A DNA stretch of 64,000 bases from Micromonospora sp. MW-13. GTDB lineage: Bacteria; Actinomycetota; Actinomycetes; Mycobacteriales; Micromonosporaceae. Positions 7,680-16,167 of this stretch are shown in pieces. Every line of letters starts with the position of its first letter. Position 1 is the first letter of the stretch. Under the pieces are notes generated by a model, which was not told where the DNA came from, made no database searches, and saw only the letters and a program-made list of their open reading frames with translations. The stretch is taken from NCBI RefSeq assembly GCF_003434305.1, contig NZ_QKKX01000033.1, positions 62,001 to 126,000 of the forward strand. Direction: 5' to 3'. A program made the translations under genes and the position numbers.

Positions 7680-9236
7680 TCAGGCATGTTCGCCGCGGGG
7701 TTGGGGGTCGCCGAACCAGTTCGTCAGCGCCTCGAGGAGGTCGTCGGTGCCGTTCGGGCCGAGGGCCCACGCGACGTAGCCGTCCGGGCGGACGACAAGG
7801 GCGTCGGTGGGTCTTGGCGTGGGGGCGTAAGCGGTGACGAGGTCCACGCGGTCGCGCCAGGCGTCGGTCAGGTCGGCGAGGTGGCTGGAGTCGGTGAGGT
7901 CCACCAGCAGTGGCCGGCCCGGACGCATGAGTTCGGCGAGGCGGGTGGCGCGGGTTCCGACATGCAGGGCGAGGTCGGGGGCGAAGCGGCCGGTCAGGGC
8001 ATGGGGTGTGCCGTGGTGCATCCGGTATCGGACGTCCGAGCCGGCCAGGAGGTCGGTGATCTGTCCGGTGACACCGGGGGTTTCGAGCAGTTCGGCGACG
8101 ACTTGGCGCAGGGCGGTGGTCGCGGGTCCGGGGGACATCAGCGCCAACTGGGCCTGGGTGTGCGTGGTGACCCGTTCGGCGGCCGGATGACGCTCGGTGT
8201 GGTAGCTGTCGAGCAGTCCGGGTGGCGCCCAGCCGTGCACCTGCGCGGCGAGTTTCCAGCCGAGATTGGCCGCGTCCTGCAGCCCGAGGTTGAGTCCGGG
8301 CGCGCCGACCGCGGGATGCACGTGGGCGGCATCTCCAGCGAGGAACAACCGGTCGCGACGGTACGAGGTGGCGATGCGGGTGTTCGCGGCGTGCCGGCGG
8401 CGCAGCAGATGCGGTCCCGGGGTCGCCGGCGCGGTAAGCGGCAGCTCCTGTCCAAGGACCCGGTTGAGACTGGCGCGCAGCTCGTCGAGGCTGACGGGGG
8501 TCTCGTCGGTGATCGGTGGCCCGTTCCACTCGATCACGGACACCATCACCACGCCTGGCTCGTGCGGTACCACCGCGTAGGCGCCGCGTTCGGTGCGATG
8601 CCAGGCGTACAGGCCGATCCGGTCACCGCTCGGCAGGGCAAGTTCGGCGGTGGAGGTGCTGACTGATGACGGTGGTACAGCCACATGTGCGGCGCGGGAG
8701 ATGACGCTCGGATCGGTGAAGCCGGCGAATGGGAGACCGGCCTGCTTGCGTACGGCGCTGCCAGCGCCGTCGCACCCGACGAGATATCGGGTACGCAGCT
8801 CATAGCAGCCATCGGGGCCCTGTACCCGCGCGGTTACGCCATCGTCGTCCTGACGCAGTTCCCCTAGCTGGTGCCCGCGTCGCAGGTCCACGCCGAGGTG
8901 GAGAGCCCGCTGCTCCAAGAGTGATTCGAGGCGTGTTTGACGGATCTGCAGGCCGTACAGCGGATTGTCGACCAGGCCGGACAGCTTCAAGGGCAGCGCG
9001 CCGAACAGGAACGCAGCAGCGGGCTGCGGCCGATCGCCGTGGCCGCCGAAGGACTGGTACAAGCCTCGGTGGTCGAGGAAGCGGACGACCTGACCGATCA
9101 AGGCGTTGGCCTTGTGCTCGGTGCTGCGTTCGGGCATTTGCTCGAGCACGACCGGGCGCACGCCGGCAAGCATCAGTTCACCGGCCAACAACAGCCCGAC
9201 AGGGCCGCCACCCACGATGATCACATTGACGTTCAT
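7680..9236 (-). CDS. FAD-dependent aromatic monooxygenase
   Basis: A 518-residue class A flavoprotein monooxygenase of the PgaE/MtmOIV/Rox type. It has the N-terminal Rossmann motif IIVGGGPVGLLLAGE, the mid-protein VGCDGAGSAVRK and the FAD-ribityl motif LFLAGDAAHVHPAVGAPGLN, followed by a C-terminal thioredoxin-like domain. The ATG at 9236 has GGAG 7 nt upstream and is preferred over the GTG at 9248. It probably hydroxylates or oxidatively opens the aromatic polyketide. A self-resistance (Rox-like) role is the alternative. Its codons are less strictly G/C-ending than those of its neighbours, suggesting later acquisition. It lies between the two halves of the PKS cluster, directly after an esterase remnant. 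Confidence 0.9.
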   Translation of the reverse strand: MNVNVIIVGGGPVGLLLAGELMLAGVRPVVLEQMPERSTEHKANALIGQVVRFLDHRGLYQSFGGHGDRPQPAAAFLFGALPLKLSGLVDNPLYGLQIRQTRLESLLEQRALHLGVDLRRGHQLGELRQDDDGVTARVQGPDGCYELRTRYLVGCDGAGSAVRKQAGLPFAGFTDPSVISRAAHVAVPPSSVSTSTAELALPSGDRIGLYAWHRTERGAYAVVPHEPGVVMVSVIEWNGPPITDETPVSLDELRASLNRVLGQELPLTAPATPGPHLLRRRHAANTRIATSYRRDRLFLAGDAAHVHPAVGAPGLNLGLQDAANLGWKLAAQVHGWAPPGLLDSYHTERHPAAERVTTHTQAQLALMSPGPATTALRQVVAELLETPGVTGQITDLLAGSDVRYRMHHGTPHALTGRFAPDLALHVGTRATRLAELMRPGRPLLVDLTDSSHLADLTDAWRDRVDLVTAYAPTPRPTDALVVRPDGYVAWALGPNGTDDLLEALTNWFGDPQPRGEHA

Positions 9237-9613
9237 CGGATTCTCCACTCGGTCGGGTCCGCCGCACAGGACCCCCGCCGACAGTGGCGGGTCGCTGCCG
9301 CCACTTCCAGGCGCGCGCCCGGAATCTGCCCCGCGAGTGCTTCGCCGTGGGCGGGCGGGATCAGGGGGTCCTCACTGCCGCGCACGACCGACGTAGGGGC
9401 ATTGACGGTGGACAGAGCAGCACGCCGGTCGTCGTCGAAGCGCCGCCGGCGAGATCGTGATTCAACGTGGCACCGAAGTGGACGGCCGGTGTCGCGGTGA
9501 TCGAATCGGATGACCTGCAGACCGTCGCCGGGTCGCTCTGTCCACAGCCGCAGTCGTCCGGAACTCACGAGCTTCTCGTCACCAGCAAGCATGCCGGGCA
9601 CCATAGCGAGCAC
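9233..9613 (-). pseudogene. Internally deleted alpha/beta-hydrolase (RdmC-like esterase) remnant
   Basis: The reading frame (126 codons) joins pieces of an alpha/beta hydrolase of the aclacinomycin methylesterase (RdmC) type: the N-terminal SSGRLRLWTE, then VIRFDHRDTGRP, then the C-terminal APTSVVRGSEDPLIPPAHGE. Intact relatives are about 290 residues. Here the oxyanion-hole strand, the nucleophile-elbow GXSXG and most of the core and cap are missing, and the end degenerates (ATRHCRRGSC) where a catalytic His in a GMGH-like motif would be expected. It overlaps the monooxygenase start by 4 nt. It is probably non-functional and marks a deletion in the low-GC patch. Confidence 0.7.
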
Positions 9614-10010
9614 CGAATGAGCCAGATGCCCCTACCCCCGGCAGTCCAAAATAGCGCTCGTGAGATAATGGAGCCGAGGCCGACGGATACGCATCTGCCC
9701 ATTTGCGACGTTGGAGTGGGGTCTTCTCACTTCGAATCCGACGGCATTCGCCCAGCGCAGAGCGATCTACCTCAACGCGGCCATCCCTCTCGGAATGCGA
9801 AGTCCCCGATGAAGCAGTCCGCGCGAGGCTTCGTAGGAAGAAACGGCAATCGCCGGATCGTCGCACAGGTGAACCCACCCGACGAACGCCCCTGGGTGTC
9901 GGGCCGACACCAGGGGCGGGCAGGTCGGGGTCGACGCCGAGACGTGCGTCGAAATCCGCGGTACCCCCTATGACTGGCACGGACGACCACGCCAGCGCCC
10001 GCATCGCTCA
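9614..10010. other. 397-bp intergenic stretch of lower GC
   Basis: This region separates the esterase remnant from the SchA-like gene. It is visibly poorer in G+C than its surroundings and has mixed third-position usage in every frame. Several short frames are open on both strands, but none has a start with a Shine-Dalgarno sequence or a recognisable motif. It could be the scar of a lost gene or mobile element; I see nothing that identifies one. Confidence 0.5.
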
Positions 10011-10373
10011 TCAGCCGTGGTCAGCCATATCCGTTGATTTTTCCGCCAGGACTACGGGAGCCCCGGGCGTCTGCGCGTAGACCAGGAAGCGCAGCGACAA
10101 CTCCTCCTCGCTGAAGCACTCGCGTAACGGCTGGACCAGGTCCCGGTGCTGCACGCTGCGCTCCCACGCCTCGAACGCGGCCAGGTTGACCCACTCGCTG
10201 GTGATCAACCACTGCTCCGGGTCGGCGGCCGAGCGGCACACCTGGTCCACCAGGTGCCCCGGCGTCCCCTCGGCGACCAGGTGCCGGATCGACTGGTACG
10301 CGCGGAGGAAGTCCCCCGTGCGCTCGTCCGGCACCCGGACCAGGAACACCACCCGGGCCCGCTGTTCGATCAT
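10011..10373 (-). CDS. SchA/CurD-type (ABM-like) polyketide protein
   Basis: A 120-residue protein with the SchA/CurD-like ferredoxin-fold sequence: PGHLVDQVCRSAADPEQWLITSEW around residues 38-62, followed by AFEAWERS and HRDLVQPLRECF. Homologues (whiE ORFI type) accompany spore-pigment and pentangular-polyphenol PKSs, where these proteins are thought to act in cyclisation or oxygenation. The ATG at 10373 overlaps the KS-beta stop (ATGA), and GAGAGGAG lies 8 nt upstream inside KS-beta. It is the last gene of the right-hand minus-strand operon. Whether it is a cyclase or a cofactor-free monooxygenase cannot be told from sequence. Confidence 0.8.
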   Translation of the reverse strand: MIEQRARVVFLVRVPDERTGDFLRAYQSIRHLVAEGTPGHLVDQVCRSAADPEQWLITSEWVNLAAFEAWERSVQHRDLVQPLRECFSEEELSLRFLVYAQTPGAPVVLAEKSTDMADHG

Positions 10374-11659
10374 CCGTCCGCTCCTCTCGTCACGCCGGGC
10401 TCGGCCGCCCGGCGGGGTTGTGGTGCCGGGCGGCCCGCCGCGCCGCGCAGCACCAGCGCGCTGTTGAAACCGTCGAACCCGCGGGCGCCGACGAGCGCCA
10501 CCCGGGAGGCGGGCCGGCGCGGCTCGCGCAGGAAGTCCAGGTCGCAGCCGTCGGCGGGGCGGTCCGGGCCGGCGGAGGCGGGCAGCGTGTCGTGCGCGAA
10601 GGCGAGCAGCGCCGTGGCCACGTCCAGCGCCGCCCCGCCCTGGTGGGCCCGGCCGGTCAGCGGCTTCTGGGTGGTCACCGGGACTGGACGCGCCCCGAAC
10701 ACCGCGCGCAGCGCGTCGGCCTCGGCCCGGTCGTGGCGGGGGGTGCCCAGCGCGTCGGGCAGCACCACGTCCACGTCGTCCGGGGCGACCCCGGCCCGGT
10801 CCAGGGCCAGCCGCATCGCCCGGGCGTACTGGGCGGGGTCGCCCGCGGAGTCGGGGCCGGTGTGCGCGGCATCGTGGGTGGCCCCCCACCCGGTGACCTC
10901 CCCGTAGACCCGCGCGCCCCGGGCCAGGGCGTGCCCCAGTTCCTCCACCACGAACACCGCCCCGCCCTCCGCCGGGACGTACCCGGCGGCGTCGGCGTCG
11001 AAGGGCCGGTACGCCCGCCGCGGGTCGGCCTCCGTGCTGAGCAGCCCGGAACGTAGCTGGCAGGCCAGCGCGTACGGGCTCAGTGGGCACTCGGTGGCCC
11101 CGGCGATCACCACCGGGGTGCCCCGACGCACGGTGCGCACCGCGTGCGCGAGGCTGTCCAGCCCGCCGGCGGACTCGCTGACCAGCACCCCGCAGGGGCC
11201 CTTGAACTGGTGGTGGATGGAGAGCTGCCCGACGCTGGCCGCGTAGAACCAGGCGATCGACTGGTAGGCCCCGACGGTGCGCGAGGGGCCGCCCCAGAGC
11301 CGTTGCAGCTCCCGCTGGCCGAACAGGTTCCCGCCGGAGGAACTGGCCAGGGTGACCGCGTACCCGTACGGGTCGGGGGCCCGCTCGGGCAGCCCGGCGT
11401 CGGCCAGCGCCAGCCGGGTGGCCGCGAACCCCAGGTGGGTCCACCGGTCGGTCTGCACCAACCGGCGGTTGTCCGCCCAGGTCAGCGCCTCGAAGCCGGG
11501 CACCTCACCGGCGAGCCGGGTGGGGTAGGTCGCCGGGTCGAACAGGGTGATCGGGCCGGTGCGCCGGGTCCGCGTGGACACCGTGGACCAGTGCGCGTCT
11601 GCGCCGACTCCGCTCGGGGCGACCACCCCGATGCCGGTGACCACCGCCCGGGCGGTCAC
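10370..11659 (-). CDS. Type II PKS chain-length factor (KS-beta)
   Basis: A 429-residue KS-beta/CLF that pairs with the KS-alpha immediately upstream (GTGA overlap). The active-site Cys of ketosynthases is absent, as expected. The usual Gln of CLFs (EQAGGLD) is also absent: the motif reads SESAGGLDSL, with Ser163 at the Gln position. The remainder is typical (VVTGIGVVAPSGVG start; PAEGGAVFVVEELGHALARGA; KPLTGRAHQGGAALD). The CLF sets polyketide length and forms the heterodimer tunnel. Loss of the Gln, which has been linked to malonyl-ACP decarboxylation for priming, is unusual and could go with priming by a non-acetate starter supplied by the left half of the cluster. Confidence 0.93.
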   Translation of the reverse strand: MTARAVVTGIGVVAPSGVGADAHWSTVSTRTRRTGPITLFDPATYPTRLAGEVPGFEALTWADNRRLVQTDRWTHLGFAATRLALADAGLPERAPDPYGYAVTLASSSGGNLFGQRELQRLWGGPSRTVGAYQSIAWFYAASVGQLSIHHQFKGPCGVLVSESAGGLDSLAHAVRTVRRGTPVVIAGATECPLSPYALACQLRSGLLSTEADPRRAYRPFDADAAGYVPAEGGAVFVVEELGHALARGARVYGEVTGWGATHDAAHTGPDSAGDPAQYARAMRLALDRAGVAPDDVDVVLPDALGTPRHDRAEADALRAVFGARPVPVTTQKPLTGRAHQGGAALDVATALLAFAHDTLPASAGPDRPADGCDLDFLREPRRPASRVALVGARGFDGFNSALVLRGAAGRPAPQPRRAAEPGVTRGADG

Positions 11660-12930
11660 CCGGCCACCGCCGGTGACAGCCGGCGGAACAGCATCGCCGA
11701 CTGGAAGCCGCCGAAGCCGCTGCCCACCGACAGCGCCACGTCCACCGGCAGCTCCCGCGCCACGTTCGGCACGTAGTCCAGGTCGCACTCCGGGTCGCGG
11801 GTGCTCCAGTTGGCCGTCGGCGGCACCACCCCGTACTCGACGGCCAGGGCGCAGGCGGCCATCTCGATGGAGCCGATCGCGCCGAGCGAGTGCCCCACCA
11901 TCGACTTGATGGAGCTGATCGGCACCCGGTGGGCGGCCTCGCCGAGGGCCCGTTTGAACGCCGCCGTCTCGTGCCGGTCGTTCTGCCGGGTGCCCGAGCC
12001 GTGCGCGCTGATGTAGGAGACCTGCGAGGTGTTCAGCCGGGCCTGCTTCAGGGTGGCCGAGATGGCCAGCCCCATCTCCAGCCCGTCCGGGCGCAGCCCG
12101 GTCATGTGGTAGCCGTTGCTGCGGCTGGCGTACCCGGCCAGCTCGCAGTAGACGTGCGCGCCCCGGCGGCGGGCGTGCCCGTACTCCTCCAGCACCAGCA
12201 CCGCCGCGCCCTCGGCGAGGACGAACCCGTGCCGGTCGGCGTCGAACGGGCGCGAGGCGTGCGCCGGGTCGTCGTTGTCGGGGCTGGTCGCCTTGATCGC
12301 GTCGAAGGAGGCGACGGTGACCGGGGAGATCGGCGAGTCGGCCGCCCCGGCCAGCACGATGTCGGCCTCGCCGTCGGCGATGAGCTGGTGGGCGTACCCG
12401 ATGGCGTCGATGCCGGAGGTGCAGCCGGTGGAGATCACCTGCGCCGGGCCGTGCAGCCCGTGCCGGCAGGCCACGTCGGCGGCCAGGCTGCTGGGGATCA
12501 GGGCCTGGTACAGGTACGGCCCGCCGCGCGCGTGGTCGACGAGCCAGCGGCTGCCGGAGTCGCTGACGGTGACGTACTCCTGTTCCAGCGCCATGGTGCC
12601 GCCGACGGCGGTGCCGAGCACCACCCCGGCGCGGTCCCGCTCGGCATCGGTCAGCTCCAGCCCGCTGTCGGCGACCGCCTCGATCGAGCACGCGAGGGCG
12701 AACTGCACGTACCGGTCGGCGCGGCGCCGCTCGGCCTCGGTGAGCCCGGCGGCGACCGGGTCGAAGTCGCACTCGGCGGCGATCCGGGAGCGGAACGGCG
12801 ACGGGTCGAAGAAACTGATCCGCCGCGTCGCCGTCCGCCCCTCGGTGATCGTCTTCCAGAACCGGTCCCGGGTCACGCCGCCCGGGGCGACCACCCCGAT
12901 GCCGGTCACCACCGTGCGGCGCGCGGTCAC
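11656..12930 (-). CDS. Type II PKS ketosynthase (KS-alpha)
   Basis: A 424-residue KS-alpha with the complete triad: Cys170 in ISTGCTSGID, His310 in ISAHGSGT and His347 in SSIKSMVGHSLGA. It builds the poly-beta-ketone chain with KS-beta and the ACP domain of the fusion protein at 13354-14082. The GTG start at 12930 overlaps the cupin stop by GTGA, so translation is coupled. The sequence (QLIADGEADIVLAGAADSPISP, DPECDLDYVPN) is that of aromatic type II systems rather than fatty acid FabF. The surrounding accessory genes suggest a long (nona- to dodecaketide) chain, but chain length was not determined here. Confidence 0.95.
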   Translation of the reverse strand: MTARRTVVTGIGVVAPGGVTRDRFWKTITEGRTATRRISFFDPSPFRSRIAAECDFDPVAAGLTEAERRRADRYVQFALACSIEAVADSGLELTDAERDRAGVVLGTAVGGTMALEQEYVTVSDSGSRWLVDHARGGPYLYQALIPSSLAADVACRHGLHGPAQVISTGCTSGIDAIGYAHQLIADGEADIVLAGAADSPISPVTVASFDAIKATSPDNDDPAHASRPFDADRHGFVLAEGAAVLVLEEYGHARRRGAHVYCELAGYASRSNGYHMTGLRPDGLEMGLAISATLKQARLNTSQVSYISAHGSGTRQNDRHETAAFKRALGEAAHRVPISSIKSMVGHSLGAIGSIEMAACALAVEYGVVPPTANWSTRDPECDLDYVPNVARELPVDVALSVGSGFGGFQSAMLFRRLSPAVAG

Positions 12931-13361
12931 GACACGCCCCGCTGTTCGACCAGTTCGGTGTCGACGTGGCCGAGCTCCGGACGGGGCGCGAGCGGGCCCA
13001 GGTGGAACACCACCTCGGCCGGCTCGGTGCCGGTGTTGCGCAGCCGGTGGCGGACGTTGACCGGCACGAACAGGGACTCACCGGCGGCCAGCGGCACCGG
13101 CCGGTCGTCCAGGTCGACGGTGATCGCCCCGCGCGTCACGTACAGGAACTCCTCGCTGTAGGGGTGGTAGTGCTCGGCGATCCGCTCCCCCGGGGCCAGC
13201 ACCGCCACCCCCATGAACCCGGAGGTGCTGCCGACCGTCTTCGGGCCGAGCAGCACCCGCAGCTCGCCGCCGCGGCGCCGGTCGGCCGGCACGTCCCGGC
13301 CGGCGACGGGCCGGTGCGCCGGTGTGCCCGCCGTGGTCCGCTGGTCGGTGGTCTCACTCAT
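12927..13361 (-). CDS. Cupin polyketide cyclase (TcmJ/WhiE-ORFII type)
   Basis: A 144-residue single-domain cupin. Metal-binding motif 1 is seen in HYHPYSEEFLYVTRGAITV (about 64-82) and motif 2 in FVPVNVRHRLRNTG (about 97-110). Homologues beside type II KS genes (TcmJ, CurC/SchB, WhiE ORFII) assist regiospecific ring closure of the nascent polyketide. GGGAGG lies 6 nt before the ATG at 13361. The gene overlaps the ACP-cyclase fusion by 8 nt upstream and KS-alpha by GTGA downstream. The N-terminal 30 residues are probably disordered. Confidence 0.88.
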   Translation of the reverse strand: MSETTDQRTTAGTPAHRPVAGRDVPADRRRGGELRVLLGPKTVGSTSGFMGVAVLAPGERIAEHYHPYSEEFLYVTRGAITVDLDDRPVPLAAGESLFVPVNVRHRLRNTGTEPAEVVFHLGPLAPRPELGHVDTELVEQRGVS

Positions 13362-14082
13362 CGTCGCCTCCCGTGCTGGTGGAGCGGGTTCCGGCCGCCC
13401 GCTCGATCCGTTCCTTGATCACCGCGAGCTGGACGCGGCTGTTGGCGTTGATCCGCGCGGTCATCCCCGCGTTGTCCAACGGCGCCTGCGGGCGCATCGC
13501 GAAGTCCTGCACCCAGGTCATCCGGGTGCCGTCGGGCTCGGTGTCGTAGTGCCAGCGGATCCGCATGTACTCGAACGGGCCGGTCTCCACCCGGTGCGCC
13601 CGCACCTCGCGGTTCTCCCAGTCGGTGGTGCGTTCGCTGACCCAGCTCCACACCGTGCCGTTCTCGTCCGGGTGCATGGTCAGCCGGAACCGGACGGTGC
13701 GACCGTCACGTTCGAGGATGTCCACCGCGGCGTACTCGGTGAACAGGTCCGGCCAGTTCGCCACGTCGTTGGTCAGCTTCCAGACCAGCGGCAGGGGCGC
13801 GGCGATGACGATGCTGTTCTCGGTGTGCCCGGGCGGGTCGGTCTCCCGGGCGACCAGGTCGGCGACGGCGTCGATGCTCAGCCGCCCGGCCTCCTCCGGG
13901 ATGCGCACCCGGTAACGGTCGGCGAGCACGGCCGACAGTTCGAGCAGGGCGAGCGAGTCCATGCCGAGGTCCTCCAGGGACGCGGCCGGTTCCCGGGCCG
14001 CGGCCTCGGCGTCCAGGCCACAGTGCGCCACCAGGATGTCGGTGATCTCGGCGGTCAACGGTCGCCCGTGCGTGACGGTCAT
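13354..14082 (-). CDS. ACP-aromatase/cyclase fusion protein
   Basis: This 242-residue protein joins two functions normally encoded separately in type II PKS clusters. Residues 5-80 form an ACP with attachment Ser43 in EDLGMDSLALLELS. Residues about 88-230 form an SRPBCC (TcmN/WhiE-ORFVI-like) aromatase/cyclase: ENSIVIAAPLPLVWKLTNDV, WPDLFTEYAAVDILE, TWVQDFAMRP and MTARINANSRVQLAVIKE. Frame and codon bias are continuous across the junction, so this is not a missed stop. No other ACP gene exists in this operon, so the fusion must carry the growing chain. SD GAGGAG precedes the ATG at 14082, which shares one base with the accC stop. Confidence 0.9.
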   Translation of the reverse strand: MTVTHGRPLTAEITDILVAHCGLDAEAAAREPAASLEDLGMDSLALLELSAVLADRYRVRIPEEAGRLSIDAVADLVARETDPPGHTENSIVIAAPLPLVWKLTNDVANWPDLFTEYAAVDILERDGRTVRFRLTMHPDENGTVWSWVSERTTDWENREVRAHRVETGPFEYMRIRWHYDTEPDGTRMTWVQDFAMRPQAPLDNAGMTARINANSRVQLAVIKERIERAAGTRSTSTGGDDE

Positions 14083-15701
14083 CAGTTTCTCCTCTGGTCG
14101 GGGCCGGACGGCGCGGCGCCGTCGGCGACGGCGGTGGCGACGGCGGGTGTTCCCCCACCGGCCGGTGCGGCGGGGGCACCCGGAACGCGCGGGCGGAGCC
14201 CGGCCGGGGGCACGGTCGCGGTGCCCCCGGCTCGCGGGACTCCGGTCGCGGCGGCGTGGGTGCCGGCGCCGGTGGTGGCACCCGCTGCGGGCGCGGCGCC
14301 GTCGGCTCCCCGGGCGGGGGCGCCGGTTGCCGTGGCGCCGCCGGCCGGGTCGGCGGCGCACAGCAGCCGCTCGACCAGGCCGGTCGAGTAGCGACCCGCG
14401 CGGAAGGCGGCGTCGTCGAGCACCCGCCGGACGAAGGGGATGGTGGTCCGCACGCCCGGCCCGCCGATGTCGAACTCGTCGAGCGCCCGGTCCAGGCGGT
14501 CCAGCGCCAGCCCCCGCTCCGGCGCCCACACGGCGACCTTGGCCAGCAGGGAGTCGTAGTGGGGGCCGACGACGTAGCCGGGTCGGCCGTGGGTGTCCAC
14601 CCGGGTGAACGGCCCCCCGGGCGGGTGGAACCGGTCCAGCCGGCCGGGGGTGGGCGCGAACCCGCGGTCCGGGTCCTCCACGTTGACCCGGCACTCCACC
14701 GCGACCCCGTGCGGGCGGACGTCGGACTGCCGCAGCCGCAGCGGCGTCCCGGCGGCGATGTGCAACTGCTCGTGCACCAGGTCGATCCCGGTGATCATCT
14801 CGGTGACCGGGTGCTCCACCTGGATCCGGCAGTTGATCTCCAGGAAGTGGAACCGGTCGGCGTCGTCCACCAGGAACTCGACCGTGCCGGCGCCGGCGAA
14901 GCCGACCTCCAGCACACCCCGCAACGCGGTCCGCGCGATGCTGTCCGCGACGGCCGCCGGCAGCGACGGGGCGGGCGCCTCCTCCACCAGCTTCTGGTGC
15001 CGCCGCTGCACCGAGCAGTCCCGGGTGCCCAGGTGCACGCCGTTGCCGTCGCCGTCGCAGAGCACCTGCACCTCGACGTGCCGCGCGTCGGTCAGGTACC
15101 GCTCGACGTACACCCGGTCGTCGCCGAAGGCAGCCTGGGCGGCGGCCCGGGTCCGCGCGTACGCCCGGGGCAGGTCGCCCGGGGTGCGTACCACGGTCAT
15201 GCCGCGCCCGCCGCCGCCGGCGGCGGCCTTCACGATCACCGGGTAGCCGACCTCGGCGGCGACCTCGACGGCCCGCTGCGCCGTCGGCAGGGTCTCCACG
15301 CTGCCCGGGGGCAGCGGCAGCCCGGCCCGGCGCATCCACGCCCGCGCGGTGGCCTTGTCCGCCAGCGCGGACATCACGTGCGGCGGCGGGCCGATGAACG
15401 TGAGCCCGTTGTCGGCGCAGATCTCGGCGAAGTCGGCGTCCTCGGAGAGGAACCCGTAGCCCGGGTGCACGGCCTGCGCCCCGGTGCGCCGGGCCGCCTC
15501 GACGATCGCCGCCGCGTTGAGGTAGCTGCGCCGGGCGTCCGCCGGCCCGATCCGGACCGCCTCGTCGGCCAGCCGCACGACGGCGGAGTCGGCGTCGGCG
15601 CTGGAGTAGACGGCCACCGTGCGCACGCCCAGCTCCCGGCAGGCCCGCAGCACCCGCAGCGCGATCTCGCCCCGGTTGGCGATCAGTACCTTCTCGAACA
15701 T
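14082..15701 (-). CDS. accC: Acetyl-CoA carboxylase, biotin carboxylase subunit
   Basis: A 539-residue biotin carboxylase (MFEKVLIANRGEIALRVLRACRELG). It carries the ATP-grasp glycine loop KAAAGGGGRGM, the metal-binding EINCRIQVEHPVTEM and the HPGYGFLSE motif. It carboxylates biotin on AccB (15715-16167) with ATP and bicarbonate. After about residue 450 the chain continues as an Ala/Gly/Pro-rich low-complexity tail of roughly 80 residues not found in the core family. Within this operon it very probably gives pathway-dedicated malonyl-CoA, as in other aromatic PKS clusters that carry their own acc genes. Confidence 0.94.
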   Translation of the reverse strand: MFEKVLIANRGEIALRVLRACRELGVRTVAVYSSADADSAVVRLADEAVRIGPADARRSYLNAAAIVEAARRTGAQAVHPGYGFLSEDADFAEICADNGLTFIGPPPHVMSALADKATARAWMRRAGLPLPPGSVETLPTAQRAVEVAAEVGYPVIVKAAAGGGGRGMTVVRTPGDLPRAYARTRAAAQAAFGDDRVYVERYLTDARHVEVQVLCDGDGNGVHLGTRDCSVQRRHQKLVEEAPAPSLPAAVADSIARTALRGVLEVGFAGAGTVEFLVDDADRFHFLEINCRIQVEHPVTEMITGIDLVHEQLHIAAGTPLRLRQSDVRPHGVAVECRVNVEDPDRGFAPTPGRLDRFHPPGGPFTRVDTHGRPGYVVGPHYDSLLAKVAVWAPERGLALDRLDRALDEFDIGGPGVRTTIPFVRRVLDDAAFRAGRYSTGLVERLLCAADPAGGATATGAPARGADGAAPAAGATTGAGTHAAATGVPRAGGTATVPPAGLRPRVPGAPAAPAGGGTPAVATAVADGAAPSGPDQRRN

Positions 15702-15714
15702 CTCCCCACCCGAC

Positions 15715-16167
15715 CTAGGCTGGTTCCAGCGCGACCAGCGGCTGGTCGTACTCCACCGGCGCCGCGTCGTCGGCGAGCACCGCCGTCACCCGGCCGGCCC
15801 GGTCGGCCGTGACCTCGTTCATCAGCTTCATCGCCTCGACGATCCCCACCACCTGACCGGCGCGGACCAGGTCCCCGACCGCGACGAACGGCGCGGCGCC
15901 GGGTTCCGGCGCGCGGTAGAACGTGCCGACGACCGGCGACCGCACGACGGCGCGGTCGGTCTCCCCGCCCTGCGGCGCGGGCTCGGCGCGCGGGGCGGGC
16001 GGGACGGACGTCCGCTCCACCGTCCCGTGCCACTCCACCTCCAGGGCGGCCTGCCCGCTGCTCAGCCGCACCCGGCGCACCGGGCCGGCCAGCTCGGCGA
16101 CGAGGTCCCGGGCGTGCCGGCGCAGCCCCGCCAGCACCGCGTCGTCGGGCATCGCCTCGGCGCTCAC
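15715..16167 (-). CDS. accB: Biotin carboxyl carrier protein
   Basis: A 150-residue BCCP. The C-terminal biotinyl domain contains the EAMKLMNEV motif (biotinylated Lys) and ends DQPLVALEPA; the PVVGTFYRAPEPGAAPFV segment is typical of AccB. The N-terminal half is a variable linker. The GTG start at 16167 overlaps the accDA stop (GTGA). It shuttles carboxybiotin between AccC and AccDA encoded on either side. Confidence 0.93.
   Translation of the reverse strand: MSAEAMPDDAVLAGLRRHARDLVAELAGPVRRVRLSSGQAALEVEWHGTVERTSVPPAPRAEPAPQGGETDRAVVRSPVVGTFYRAPEPGAAPFVAVGDLVRAGQVVGIVEAMKLMNEVTADRAGRVTAVLADDAAPVEYDQPLVALEPA

Noticed and set aside
9614..10010. Insertion sequence suspected in the low-GC gap
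   Set aside because: No transposase motif, terminal inverted repeats or target duplications could be identified by eye.
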